A DNA stretch of 64,000 bases from Mycogone perniciosa (lineage: Eukaryota > Ascomycota > Sordariomycetes > Hypocreales > Hypocreaceae), in contig JAOALB010000134.1 in assembly GCA_025331125.1 (NCBI GenBank), forward strand, positions 1-64,000, written 5' to 3'. Positions 13,080 through 25,374 of this stretch are shown here, piece after piece. The translations under genes were made by a program, and so were the position numbers. The notes under the pieces were generated by a model. The model was not told the origin of the DNA and searched no databases. It saw only the letters and a list, made by a program, of their open reading frames with translations. The first letter of the stretch is position 1, and each line of letters starts with the position of its first letter.

Positions 13080-13455
13080 AGTATAGCAGCAGGGGCAGCT
13101 GCGGGAGTAGAGGCAGAAGCAGGGACTGCTATGGGAATAGCCGCAGCGGGAGCAGTAACCAAAGCAGCAGCAGCAATGACAGGGGCAGGGGCCAGAGCAG
13201 GAGCAGGAGCAGCAATAAAAGCTGCAGGAGTAGGAGGAGGAGCCGATAAAGATGCCGCGGCGTGCAGCTCAGCAAGGGCTTCCTCGCGATTCCTAGCAAG
13301 CCTTAACTCGAGGCAAGAGAGAGGCCGAGCAACCAGACTAGCCGGCGCAGCAATAAAAACCGGACCAGCCGGAGCAGGAGCCGGCGTAGGAGCAATAGCC
13401 GGCGTAAAAGCAGCAGAAGGCGTGGCCGCCCAAGGACAACTAACGCTACAATAAG
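13080..13455 (+). repeat. GC-rich GCAGGA-type low-complexity tract near the C1-c 3' end
   Basis: The tract is dominated by GCAGGA/GCAGCA/GGAGCA hexamer-like units and is the least AT-rich stretch of the left block. Both strands are open across it: Ala/Gly-rich on +, Ala/Pro-rich on -, and Ser/Arg-rich in another + frame. The openness follows from composition, so I do not call a separate gene. The same position in C1-a (5455-5780), C1-d (about 16255-16600) and C1-b (6620-6765 plus 23404-23650) carries GTAAAR or TTTAC repeats, which look like RIP-decayed versions of the same tract. Confidence 0.8.
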
Positions 13456-13894
13456 CTACCTTCAAGGGGTAACCGCAACTACGCTTAACTAAAGAGGTAT
13501 TCTTATTTTGCGATTTTATTATTAACTAATAAAAATACACTATAAAAGGAATACGCGAAAAGTATAATATTTAATAGGGCTATACTAATACTGCTAATAC
13601 TGCTATTATTAATAATAATAATAATATTAATAATTAAAAAAGAAAAGTAAGGAATAGGGCTAAAGGACAGCTAATATACCTATTTTAACTATTTAAGATT
13701 AATTCACCTGCTTAAAGAGCTTTATTATTTAACTTCCTATTATTATAGATTAATAATAGCTATAGCGTTTATATCCCTTTTACTTTAATAATAGAATATT
13801 AATATATATTTATAATAAAGGAGCTTTTAATTAAGTAAAAGAGGCTTTAAGAGCGCGGCTAGACAGTTATAACACTATAGATAGACTGGGATAG

Positions 13895-13930
13895 CAGTTA
13901 ATAAAGTACTAGGAATAGCTTTATTAACTG
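13895..13930. repeat. terminal palindrome of Copia-1
   Basis: CAGTTAATAAAG (13895-13906) and CTTTATTAACTG (13919-13930) are exact 12-bp inverted arms around a 12-base loop. They lie immediately upstream of the G7 polypurine run and the 3' LTR. Decayed forms of the same structure are seen in C1-d and at the C1-a/C1-b junction. Confidence 0.88.
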
Positions 13931-13937
13931 GGGGGGG
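13931..13937 (+). promoter_or_regulatory. polypurine run (G7) of C1-c
   Basis: Seven G residues directly precede the 3' LTR start (TATTAGG). This is where plus-strand DNA synthesis would be primed. In C1-d the equivalent position is a weaker AAAGAG-type purine run. Confidence 0.7.
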
Positions 13938-14211
13938 TATTAGGTTAGGTAGGCTAAAGACCTACCACTTATCAGCGCTTATTAGCGCTAGGGAGCTTTT
14001 ATCTGCTTATATAGCAGATACCAGCTAATATATATATTGCGTAAGCGATATATTAGACTATATAGGCGCTTACAATACATATATTCTATATTTTCTATTA
14101 TATTAGCTATATATATATATAGCGAGGCTATTACAGTATATTTATTACTAGAATCAAGCTTTATTCCTATTTCTCTCTATACTCTATATAGCTATACTGC
14201 GCTCCGCGACA
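13938..14211 (+). repeat. 3' LTR of C1-c
   Basis: This 274-bp LTR is nearly identical to 6985-7258. It starts TATTAGG, the RIP form of TGTTGGG, and ends CGCGACA. An apparent short open frame inside it (near 14037-14234) is an artefact of the LTR and is not annotated. It is followed by the exact duplication ATAGC at 14212-14216. Confidence 0.93.
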
Positions 14212-14216
14212 ATAGC
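14212..14216. repeat. target-site duplication ATAGC (right) of C1-c
   Basis: Exact copy of 6980-6984, directly after the terminal CA of the 3' LTR. Confidence 0.93.
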
Positions 14217-15462
14217 TATTTTATAAAACTATAAATAACTTATTTATTGCAGTATAAAAAAGCCTTTTTATACTGCTATTATTTAATACTATATTAATAT
14301 ATTATATATATAAAAGGTAATCGCTTGAATTAATTAACTAAACCCTTTTCTATATATTAATAATTAACTATAGGCTTATATAAATAATGAAAATAATTGC
14401 TTTATTATATATATTTAGTAGCTTTAATAAAGTAGTTTTCTTATTATTACACTATAAACTATTAATATAGTTAATTCACTTCAATAATAGTAAAACTTTA
14501 ATATCCTTTATATATTAAAAGTAAAATATCCTTAATATTTATAAAGTTATCTCAAAGTATAGAAAACCTAGATTAAATCTTTAAAGAAGTCCTATAAACC
14601 TTTTGAAACATTTAGTATTATAAACTTAATTCTTCTCTTCTAAAACCTTAAAAAGATTATTAAGGAATATTAGGTTAATGCCTTAAAATACTAAAATAAA
14701 AATAAATATAGTATTTATATTAGTGATCTTTGAAAATAAATCTAAATTATTACTATTTAAGTAATATATTTAAAATAAACTAAAATCTTTAATTTAAGTA
14801 ATAAAGAGTTATATATTTATTGCCTTAAATAATACTAAAACTAAAACTATTTTACCTTAATTTATATTTAAAACTTTCTTAACTAAAAGTTAAATAAAGG
14901 TTTAAGCTAATAAAAATATTTACTATATTTAATTAAACATTTACTTTAATCCTAATAAAATAACTTTTAACTAACTCTATTAGTTTAATATTAAATTTTA
15001 AACAATATTTATATAAGTAAAATAAACACGCCTTTCCTTTAAAGAATAGTTTAGCTATAATATATAGCCAAAAAAGTTAAATAGTAAAACTTATATCCTT
15101 ATAAAGTACCTTTAATTTAATAGTTAAATAAAAAGAAAATATATTAACCTTGGATTATTAATAGCTTTATAGGTTTTATATTACTTAAGTTTATTAAATA
15201 CTATATTAATTTTAATATTATAATTACTATTTTCCTACTTTATTAAACATATATTCTTTAGCCTTTTAATATTAAGGTTTTGTAGCTATTAAAAAGTATA
15301 TATAAAATATATTATATCAATTACTTCTTGAAAGTAACTTTACTTTCCTTTATTTTAAGTTAATATATACTTTTACAATATTTATAGAAAAGGAGTTACT
15401 ATATTTACTATTATATTAAAGTTTAAAAAAACTGAAATATTCCTTTTTAACTATAAACCTAT
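14217..15462 (+). pseudogene. P1 transposase, middle fragment (DDE_1 / pogo type)
   Basis: This is a RIP-inactivated transposase of the Fot1/pogo group on the + strand. Near 15151-15190 a WIINSFIGFI-like segment stands where the family has '(L)ILDGxxxH'. At 15247-15279 the reading TYIL*PFNIKV corresponds to the family motif 'THxLQPLDVG', with Gln turned into TAG and Asp into Asn. A downstream 'LLKSIYKIYY' matches the 'PLK..Y' that usually follows, and the fragment ends near NIPF, like the 'TGIxPFN' C-terminal landmark. It is interrupted at 15462 by Copia C1-d and resumes at 22207. The N-terminal DNA-binding half should lie before about 14700 but I could not recognise it. Confidence 0.7.
15458..15462. 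repeat. target-site duplication CCTAT (left) of C1-d
   Basis: CCTAT precedes the left LTR; the partner at 22202-22206 is CCTAC. They differ by one C-to-T change. Confidence 0.85.
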
Positions 15463-15735
15463 TATAATAAAGCGCGGTATAGCTATATAAAGTATAAAGA
15501 GAATAGAAATAAAGCTTAATTCTATAAGATAATATACTATAATAGCCTTGCTATATATATATATAGCTATTGTAAAGGAAAAGGTAAAAGATATATATTA
15601 TAAGCGCCTATATAGTCTAATATATGGCTTATATAATATATATATTAGTTTATATCTGCTATATAAATAAATAAAAGCTTTTTAGTATTAATAAGCGTTA
15701 ATAAATAGTAAATCCTTAACTTACCTAACCTAATA
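15463..15735 (-). repeat. 3' LTR of C1-d
   Basis: 273-bp LTR in reverse orientation, ending (on +) in CTAACCTAATA, the complement of the TATTAGGTTAG start seen at 13938. Confidence 0.9.
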
Positions 15736-16254
15736 TACTCTTTAATTAATAAAGCTATTCCTAGTATTTTGTTAACTGTTATTTTAATTTACCTTTAATA
15801 TTATACCTATCTAGCTATACTTTTAAAACCTGTATTACTTAATTAAAAGCTCTTTTATTATAAATATATATTAATATATTATTATAAAGGTAAAAGGGAT
15901 ATAAATACTATAGCTATTATTGATTTATAATAATAAAAAGTTAAATAATAACGCTTTTTGAAGATATAAATAAATTTTAAATAGCTGAAATAAATATATT
16001 CACTACTTTTTAACTTTACTTTTTACTCTTTTTCTTTAATTATTAATATTATTATTATTATCAATAATAGTAGTATTAATAGTATTAATACTATTAATAT
16101 AGCTTTAATAACTATTACACTTTTTATATATTCTGTTTCTAATATACTTTTATTAATTAATAATAAAATTATAAATAAAAATACCTTTTTTATTAAGTAT
16201 AATTATAGTTGCCTTTTAAAAGTAGTTTATTATAATATTAGTTATCTTTAAGCG

Positions 16255-16610
16255 GCTATACCTATTACTACTTTTATACTAGCCTTTACTTTAACTTTTA
16301 TTCCTGCTTTTACACTAGCTTATCTAGCTTTTATTATTGCTTTTATACCTATATTAGCTAGTTTAACTACTTAGCCTTTTTTTATTTAAAGTTAAAGTTT
16401 ACTGTAAATCGCAAAAAAGCTTTTATTAAACTATATACTGCAGTATGTTTATTAACTCCTCCTCCTCCTTCTACTTTCACTTTAGCCTTTACTTTTATTA
16501 CTACTATTACTGCTTTAATTACTGCTTTTATTATAGTTACTTTTATAATAGTCTTTACTTTTCCCTTTACTTTTACCATTACTTTTAATATTATATTATT
16601 ATCCATTTTT
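16255..16610 (-). repeat. low-complexity purine/pyrimidine tract of C1-d
   Basis: TTTAC/TTATTA-rich on the + strand, this is the decayed counterpart of 13080-13455. A 74-codon open frame on - (16382-16606), rich in Lys and Val with a VKVKGKVK pattern, is explained by the repeat composition, so it is not called as a gene. Confidence 0.75.
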
Positions 16611-16619
16611 ATAAATGTT

Positions 16620-19600
16620 ATTTAAAGTTAATAATTATTGATAAAAGATATTCCTTTTAATATATTACTATTATATACTTTTAATAATATAATATTTATT
16701 TTTATAGTAATTATTAATATACTTTTTACTATATTATTTCTTTATTTTTATTATATTACTTTAATTAACTTTATACTTTATAGTTATTTAATATTTATCT
16801 TAATTATATATTAGCTTTTTTAAAGTATAAATAATAAATATAATTAAATAAGTATATTATGTTTTATTATATATCTATATATTAATATAATTAAACAATA
16901 ATTTGGTATAAAAATGTATTATACTCTTAATTTAATTTCTTAAAAGAAAAGGATTTAATTTATATTAAAAAGGTAACTGCTTTAAATAGCTATAATTATA
17001 ATACCTTTTATATATAAATAGATAAAAGGTAAAAAGCTTTAAATAATTAATTATTGCAGTAATAGTATATACCTTTTATAATATATAGCTTATAAATTAA
17101 AGTTAAATAGCTTTTTATATTTTTATATTTCCTATTTTAACAATTATAAATTTATTAAATTTAATAATACTTTAAGGTATTTAAAGCGCTATTAAAAAAA
17201 GGCTGTAATAAGCTTATTAATAGATATATAGTTAATAAAAGATTAAGAATTAAAAATAATCTTTGTTAATATTTTTATTAAAATTAAATATTTTATATAT
17301 TAATATAACATGAGTAAATATTAATTTATATATTTTTCTGAATTATAAATGCATTAATAATACTTTAATATATAGTATTTTATAAAATAAAGTTTAAAAG
17401 AAGTATAATAAAATACCTTTAAAATAATTTTTAAGTCTTTATATTATTTATATTATTATTAAAATAAATATTACTTAAAGTAATTGAAATTTATATATTA
17501 CTTTACCTTTTATATTAAAAGCTAAAAAGTATTATATATATAAGTAATAAATTAACTAGTTAATTACTTTAAAGTATTTTTTATTAAAATTAATTAAAAA
17601 CTATAACAAAGCTAAAATATTATATATTATATTTACCTTAATTATAATAACTATATAAAGTATAAATCTTACCTTCTTTCAATATATTTGAATATTTACT
17701 GTTATAGTTTATATTATAGCCTTTTTCAGCGTTACAATTAATATTAAAATTATAAAACAGTATATTTTATTATTAAATTTAAATTATTTTATAATTTTCT
17801 TAAAATGAATTTTATTGGAAAACTATATTTTATACTCTTTATAGTTTTAAATCATTAATTTTAACCTTTTACTTTTTAATATAGTAAAAAGAGTATTTAA
17901 TATTATACTACTTTAACTTAAAGTTAAATTTTACTATAAATGTAATAAATATATAAAATAAATATACTATTAAAGTAAATATACATATACTTCTTATTAT
18001 AAAGCACTTTTATGAATCCCTTTAAATTATAAATTAAACTTCATAATATCTTAAATTTTTATCTTAATTAAACCTATACATATAAACCTTATATATAAAT
18101 AATAAGTTTATTTTTGCCTTTAAATATAATATGTTTTATTAAGTCCTTTTTATATATAAAAAGTTAATTTTATTATATATAGTCTATTTAAATTTATCTT
18201 TAAACAAATATTTTATACACTCCTTTTAGTTTTTTAATAGTTTTATTAAATCCTTTTAATAAATATTTAATTTATTAAAAGTAATACTTTTCTAAAAAAA
18301 AAAGCTTTATAACTTATTATTATATGAAAAATAGTATATACTATTACTATACTTTTTAATTTACTGCTTATTAGCTTTTGTTAATTAAATAGCAGTTAAT
18401 ATAATATTAAATTAAAAAGCATTATAATTATTAAATATATATTAAACTTATTATTTTAAAAAGTAGTATTTAAAGTATATATTTTAATTTTATATATTAA
18501 AAAATATTTATTAACCCTTTTTATAAATTATTTCCTTTAAAGTTTTAAGCTTTTATAAATATTAATTACTGCTCTACTATTAAAAAGATTTTTAATTAGC
18601 TTTTCTTCTAAAATTTACTTTTTTATTATAAAAGTAAATAAGCTTTTATTATATTAATTTACATTTATCCTTTATAAATAATTCCTTTATATTCACTATT
18701 ATGCCTTTAATATTCAAGATTATTCTTTTACTTTTAAACTCTTTTTGAAAGTTATTATATACTTTTTAAAGTATTGCTTTATTTACTTATAGGCGCGCTA
18801 GTTTTATCTATAAAGATTAATGTTTTTAAAATAGCTTTTAATATTTAAAGTCTAAAAGCTTTTTTTAAATATATCAATACTTTAATTTAAATAGTTATTA
18901 AGCTAATAGTAACACTTTAAAGCTTATTTACCTTTAAAAGTAAACTCTTTATTTATTTATTACTTAAAAAGGTATCTTTTACTATAAGAATATATATTAA
19001 AAAAGGTCTAAACTTTAATTCTACTTTTCTAACCTCTTTAAGTTGTTTATTTAATTAAACTATAATAAATCTATTTATAATTGCCTTTTTATAATGAAAG
19101 AAAGTATGTTTATTAAATTATATATTATTTATAATAATTAGTTTTATTTAATACACTAACTGAATATAAAATATATTCTTATAGTATATATAATAAAGTA
19201 TTCAATTAAGCCTTTAAGTTTAATTTTGAATTCTCTTTTATTTTAACTAGCTTTACAGTCTTTATTTAATATATAAATATAGCAGCTATAAATATAAACT
19301 TTAATTTAATTTAGTTATAAATTTATAAAGAGCCTTTTTATAAAAAGAAAAGTAAGATTATAAAACTGTTACTTTAATTTATTAATTCATAATATTATTT
19401 TAAGTACATATAATAAACTTATATTAATAAAATATACTACTACTTTAATGCTTTCAAGCTATAAGTTATTTAAAAGACTAATATTATTAAATATTTTAAT
19501 TAGTTTTATAATAATTCTCTAGCCTATATATTGTCATATACTCTTTAGCTTATAAGTATAAAAAAGTAATAGCTTTAAAATAATTTTTTCTTTATTTATT

Positions 19601-21900
19601 TAAAGCTAATAATATATTAAACCTTTAATTACTATTATAGCGTTTTATTACCTTATTTAATACAATATATAAAGATATTATATTATATTTTAACTATACT
19701 TATAAAGTTTAAAAGAGTATTAAAGATAATATTATATTTTTTATATAATAAAAAGTCTATATATAAATATATATTATATTTATTTTGAAATATTAAAAGC
19801 CAGTTATCTTTATTATATCTTTATAAATAGTTTTAAAGGTTTTAAGACACTTTAAAGAAGGTTTTAATATTTATTTATTAAATAGTTTATATAACATACT
19901 TTATAATATATATTATAGAGTATAATACTTATAGTTTATATATTTAATTCCTTTTACTTTTATGTTTATAATATTCTTTATTAATACTTTTAATAGTTTA
20001 ATGTTAAAATATCTAAAATATGAATATTAAGGGTATTTTAAGTTAAAGGATATTAATAAAGCGTTATATATTAGTCTTTTTCTCTTTATTGCAGTATAAA
20101 CTTTATTATGTATATTTAAAAGTAAAAGAATAATAATCCAACTGCTTATATAATAATATGTAAATATAGTAGCAGTATAATAAAATAATAGTTTAAATAT
20201 ATACTTTACTATAGCTATAATGGTATTTAGGTTAACTATATTAATATAAAATATATTATTATATTTTATATATTAAGCCCTTACTTTATAAAGCTTTAAA
20301 CGTAATATAATATTAATATAAAATCCTTTTATTATATCAATATCTATAAATTTAATAAAGTATATAATTCCTTTCAATAAATTATAAAACGTATTCTTAA
20401 TTAAACTATATCCTTTCTTTAAAATTAAATATTTAATTATGTTTACTTTAATATAGTTATTTTTTATATTTAAATAAAAGAGTTAAAAATATAAAAAAAA
20501 ACTATATTAAATAAATACTATTATAAATAATAAAAAGGGTACTTTATAAAAGTCTATAAGGTATACCCTTTGCTTGTATATATATTAAAATATTTATTAT
20601 ATATATAATAAAATTCTCTTTTTCTTTGTAAAATACATGTAAAGAAATTAAAGCTGCTTAAAAGTATAAGCCTTTTCTTTTTTTAATTAATAAAAATAAA
20701 TCTATACCCCCTTATAAAAGCTTCTTATATAAAATAGCCTATTTATTCTTTTAAAAGCGTATGCAGATTATCTTTATTCACTTAAAAAAGAGTTTATACT
20801 TCACTAGCTTATATAAATTTTTTATAAATGCAGCTTAAACTTTACTAAATTTCAATACTGCTTAAATATACTTTTTAATATTATATAAATAATTATTATT
20901 AGCAGGTATATTAAAATATAAATTATAATTTAATATTATATTATTTAAGTAAGTATTAAATATTTTATATAATCCTTAAATATTAAATATTATACTTCTT
21001 ATATTACTTAAAATAAAATAATTAAATTAATTAAAAGTAAAGGTCTTTTTTAATTTACTGCTTTTAATTAATATATTTATATAATTTACATAATATATAG
21101 TAAACTTTAAAGTATAGTAAACTTTAATAGCTTTTAAAAATACTATTTTAAAAGATATTGCTTTAGTTTTAAAAAGCTTATATTAAATAATATGTATATA
21201 GGTATATAACTAATTTATATATTATATTTCCAGCTTTATACCTTTATATATTGCTTTATATAAAACCTTTCAATAATAAATATATATTCCCTTTTGAATT
21301 TTTCTTTTATTAAAAAGAAAGTATAATTTAAGCTTTTTAATAATTTAATAAATAAAGAATTAAATTTATATATTATTTTTATTATTATTATTATTTTAAT
21401 TTACTTTTATAGCAGTTAACTATAAATACTTTATTTCTAAGTTAATTAAAGCTAAGTTATAAAGGTTATAATTAATACTCTTTTAAATTTACTTATATAT
21501 TATAATTTTAAACTTCCTGTTTTTTATATTTATATTTATAGTATTTTAATATTTTTAAACTAAACTATTATAATAAGCTCTAATCTTATTAATATTAACT
21601 TTATCTTTAAATTTAACTATTGCCTTTTCCTTTATTTATATAAAGGTAAACGCTAAAACAGTAGGGAAATAGTTATTTAGCTTTTTAAAGAGATTTAGAT
21701 TAATCTTTTTCTATACTTTAGCAGTAATTATATAATCTATTAAAACAGTTATCTATTTAATCAACTACTTTAATAATTTAAGCTTTATAAAAGGTAAATC
21801 TTTTATATTATTTGTTATTAAAAATAGGTTTTATAGTATATAGGCGAAAATAAAAAAGGTATAAAGGCAAAGATAATATTAAATAAAAGTGTAGTAATTT
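16620..21900 (-). pseudogene. C1-d gag-pol, RIP-inactivated
   Basis: The region is collinear in reverse with C1-c gag-pol: RNase H and reverse transcriptase at about 16.6-18.2 kb, integrase at about 18.6-20 kb, gag toward 21.8 kb. The C1-c catalytic region has its counterpart near 17.6-18.0 kb. Stops occur in every frame every few codons and composition is almost entirely A/T. Domain positions are transferred by homology to C1-c, not read independently. Confidence 0.65.
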
Positions 21901-21909
21901 AATTAAAGT

Positions 21910-21928
21910 TATTACCTGAGCTTATAAC
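21910..21928 (-). promoter_or_regulatory. primer-binding site of C1-d
   Basis: On the minus strand GTTATAAGCTCAGG directly follows the 5' LTR. It is the same initiator-tRNA-Met anticodon-loop complement as at 7259, with one further change. Confidence 0.75.
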
Positions 21929-22201
21929 TATAATAAAGCATTGCATAGTTATATAGAATATAAAGAGAATAGAAATAAAGCTTAATTCTATTAAAGAATA
22001 TACAATAATAGCTTTATTATATATATATATAGCTAATACAAAGGAAAAGATAGAATATATATATTTTAAGCGCCTATATAGTTTAATATATCGCTTTTAC
22101 AATATATATACTAGCTTATATCTAGTATATAAGCAGATAAACGCTCCCTAGCGCTAATAGACGCTAATATATAGTAGGTGCTTAGCCTACCTAACCTAAT
22201 A
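21929..22201 (-). repeat. 5' LTR of C1-d
   Basis: 273-bp LTR matching 15463-15735 in the same (reverse) orientation. It keeps more GC, for example CCCTAGCGCTAATAGACGC at 22146-22164, and is followed by the CCTAC duplication at 22202-22206. Confidence 0.92.
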
Positions 22202-22206
22202 CCTAC

Positions 22207-23401
22207 TATATAATAAGTTTGAAGTAAGCAGTAAAAAAATAAAAAACTATAAATCTAGCTTATAGTTTATTACTTTTAAAAAATAATTAATCCTATTTAA
22301 TAGTAAATACTATATAATTTATATATTAATAATATAATATTATTCTAAACTTATAAACCTATAAAGGCCTTTATTAAATAAGCTTTATAGTAATAAAAGC
22401 TATTACTTTAATATTATATATTAATTACTTCATTATTAATTAACGTAAAGTAAATTAAAAAGTTTATTAAAAAAGGAAATATAGTAAGATTATATAACTG
22501 GCTAGTTAATTTAATAGTGCCTTTAGCTTTATGCAAATCTGCTAGTAAAATACTGCTTTTTATATAATGAATATAAAAAAATAAAAAGAATAGTAATTAT
22601 AAAAGGCCTAGCGTTATATTAAGATTAAAATAAATAAATTTAAAGTATAGTAAAAAAAAAAAAGAATTTAGCAGCGCTAATAGTATAAAGAAAAGTATAC
22701 TATTTAAAAAATAGCTTAAAGTTATAGGGAAACATTAAAGATTTATTCCTTTTAAAGTCAGCAATAAAAAATACACTTAACTATTTAACTTTAATAAGGA
22801 TCCTTTTATTATTAATATAGGATAAACTTTTAATACTATAGTAGTAGTTTAATAAACTATATAATTACCTATTGTCTTTAGTTAAATATTAAGTGCCTTT
22901 TAAACAAATAGAAATTATAGCTCTATTGATATTAAACTTAGCCCCTTTAATAATAACAACAATAATAATAATAATAAACTAATATGAAAGCCGATATAAA
23001 AGCTAATATAACTATTAAATAAAGATATTATTAATATCCTATTATTGCCATTAGTTAACTACTTTACTAACTATATTAAAATCCCTTTATTGCTAATACT
23101 GCTGCCTTTTCCTTTATTAAATACAGAGCGCTATAAGGATATAATAAAAGAGATAGTTAAATAGTAGGTAAACTAAGAGTTAAATAAATAAATAGTTAGG
23201 AAGACATTAAGTATTTATTATAGACTTTAATATACTATAATAAAATAAAAGTAATTATTATATGAAGAAATATATATAGACTTTAGCTATAGCTTTATAG
23301 GAAAAAAGTATATTAAACTTTTACAGTGTATTAAGACTTTTATAGCCAACTATTAAGCGAAGTCTAATAGTTAGTTTTTAAAGCACCTACTAATAGGTAC
23401 T
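22207..23401 (+). mobile_element. P1 transposon, right fragment with terminal inverted repeat
   Basis: This resumes the pogo-like transposon after C1-d. The part to about 22740 probably encodes the transposase C-terminus: an alanine/leucine stretch and a Lys/Arg-rich segment around 22520-22700 resemble the basic tail of fungal pogo transposases. The following 580 bp up to the terminal repeat include a further coding-like stretch (about 22980-23190, few stops on +) that I could not identify. Summing fragments gives a P1 length near 2.65 kb, longer than the roughly 1.9 kb of Fot1. Confidence 0.65.
23324..23401 (-). repeat. right terminal inverted repeat of P1
   Basis: Pairs with 6772-6848. It is followed by TA (23402-23403), completing the TA target duplication. 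Confidence 0.85.
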
Positions 23402-25010
23402 TAGCCTCTCTTTTATTTAAAGTAAAAGGTTACTATAAATTATAAACAAGCCTTTATTAAACCGCGCGCTATAGTATTGTTATTAATACCTTCTTTTATA
23501 TTTATAGCTTTTATGATTACTTTTACTTTTACTTTAGCCCCTGTCTTTATTACTATTACCTAAACTACTATTTCTGCTATAGTTACTTTTAGAGTAGGAT
23601 TTACTTTTACCTTTATTTTTATTACTGCCTTTACTACTATACTATTATCCCTTTTTTATAAAGGTTGTATAAAGTTAACAATTATTAATAAAAAAGATTC
23701 TTTTTCATATATTACTATTATTTACCTTAATAATATATTATTTATTTTAATAGTAACTATTAATATACTTTTTAATATTTTTACTTTTATTTTTATTATA
23801 TTACTTTAATTATTTATATACTTTATAGTTCTTTAACATTTATATTGATTATACATAAACTTTATTAATCCTTAAATAAAGATAATAATTTAAGAAAAGA
23901 TTTTTCTTTCTTTATATACTTATAAATTAATATAATTCAATAATAATTTAATATATAGATAGTATTGTACTTTCAATTTAACTTATTAAAAGGGAAGTTT
24001 CAAGATATATTAAAAAGACATTTACTTGAAATTGTTATAGTAATAATATATATTTTATATATAAATATATAAAAAGTAAAAAGCTTTAAATAATTAATTA
24101 TTATAATAATAAAATATATTCTTTATAGTAAATAGCTTTTAAGTTAAAGTTAAATAATGTTTTATACTTTTTATATTGTATATTAATAATTATATATCTA
24201 TTAAATTCAATAATATATTAAAGTATTAAAGGCATTATTACGGAAAAGCTTTCATAGATTTATTAATAAATATAAAGTTAATAAAGAAATTGAAAATTCA
24301 AATCAATCCTTTTAATATTTATATTAAAATTAGATATTTCCTATATTAATATAATATAAATAAAGATGAATATATATACCTTTTCGATTCTAAAGAATAT
24401 AATTAATTAATTATTATAGTTAAGATTCTAATTAATATTTAATTTACAACTTTATTTTTTAAATAAAAATAATATAGATTTATTACCTTTTTAATTATTT
24501 TAATAAATAATAGTAGTCTAATTTTTATTTTAAATATAGTAATAATACTTTAATATATAATATTTTATAAAATAAAGTTTAAAAAAGGTATAATAAAGTA
24601 CGTTTCAAAACATTTATAATATATATATTATTAGTAAAAGAATTATTATTTAATATAGTTAAAATTAAGATTTTATTTTACATTTTATATTAAAATGTTA
24701 AAAAGTATTATATATATAAATAGTAAATTAATTAATTAACTGCTTTAATATACTTTTTATTAAAGTTAATTAAAAACTATAATAAAGTTAAACTATTTTA
24801 TATTAAATTCAACTTTATTAAAATAATTATATAAAACATAGATTTCCTTTTAAATATATTTTATTAGTTATATTTATAGATTATATTATAGCTTTATTTA
24901 AGCTTTTAATTAATATTAAAATCATTTAAAATTATATTTTTTATTATATTTCAATAATTTTATAACCCTTTTAAAATAAATTCCATAAAGATAATATCTT
25001 ATTTATTTCT
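23402..25010 (-). mobile_element. Copia-1 copy b (C1-b), continuation after P1
   Basis: This is the continuation of the minus-strand Copia-1 copy that begins at 6250. It holds the rest of the low-complexity tract (23404-23650), then sequence matching C1-d 16.6-17.8 kb (RNase H and part of the reverse transcriptase). Recognisable homology fades near 25000, so the copy is 5'-truncated and lacks gag, integrase and 5' LTR. Confidence 0.7.
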
Positions 25011-25374
25011 AAGGGTATATATTATCTTAATATTTAAAAACTATATATATTTCTTTTACTATAAAGTGTATATTTACATTCAAGATATTTTCTAAATTAA
25101 AATAAAAAACATGGTTATTATAATAATATATAATTAAAATACTATTTATATAAAATATAATAAAAATCTTTTAAGTTTAATTATATAAAAAGTAAACCTT
25201 TTAAAACTTTAAAATTAACTTTTATTAGTTTAAACTTAAAAATAGTTTATTAAATTATCATTTTAATAAATCCTTTAATTTATATAAACCTTTAATAATC
25301 TTTAAATAAATAGTAAACTATTCAAAACTTTTAAAAACCTTATATGTAATTAACTTTAAGTATTAACCTTTATA
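25011..25374. other. AT-rich stretch between C1-b and G1-a, unassigned
   Basis: Almost pure A/T, with no open frame and no match to another repeat of this window that I could see. It lies at the junction of two truncated elements. Confidence 0.5.

Larger units (their letters stand above)
6985..14211 (+). mobile_element. Copia-1 copy c (C1-c), full-length LTR retrotransposon
   Basis: This is a complete 7,227-bp Ty1/Copia-type element. It has two 274-bp LTRs, a half-tRNA primer-binding site immediately after the 5' LTR, a gag-pol region on the + strand, a purine-biased 3' tract, a terminal palindrome, a G7 polypurine run and exact ATAGC target duplications. It inserted into P1. RIP has filled the coding region with stops, although this copy keeps more GC than C1-a or C1-b, so it is probably a younger insertion. 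Confidence 0.93.
15463..22201 (-). mobile_element. Copia-1 copy d (C1-d), full-length, minus strand
   Basis: This complete 6,739-bp copy of the C1 family lies in reverse orientation to C1-c and inserted into P1. It has two 273-bp LTRs, a primer-binding site beside the right-hand (5') LTR, a low-complexity tract near the left-hand (3') LTR, and CCTAT/CCTAC duplications. It is more heavily RIP-mutated than C1-c and about 490 bp shorter, so it carries internal deletions. Confidence 0.9.

Noticed and set aside
13016..13465. Open frame of 149 codons on - (Ala/Pro-rich) overlapping 107 codons on + (Ala/Gly-rich).
   Set aside because: Both follow from the GCAGGA-type low-complexity tract of Copia-1. 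No signal peptide or domain, and other copies have no conserved frame here.
14037..14234. Open frame of 65 codons on +.
   Set aside because: It lies across the 3' LTR of C1-c and into the target flank. The same sequence in the 5' LTR is not a gene.
16382..16606. Lys/Val-rich 74-codon frame on -.
   Set aside because: Explained by the TTTAC repeat tract of C1-d, the decayed form of the tract in C1-c.
25011..25374. Possible missing 3' LTR of G1-a.
   Set aside because: No match to the TGTAACGATCC start or GTCGTGACA end of the other G1 LTRs could be found here.
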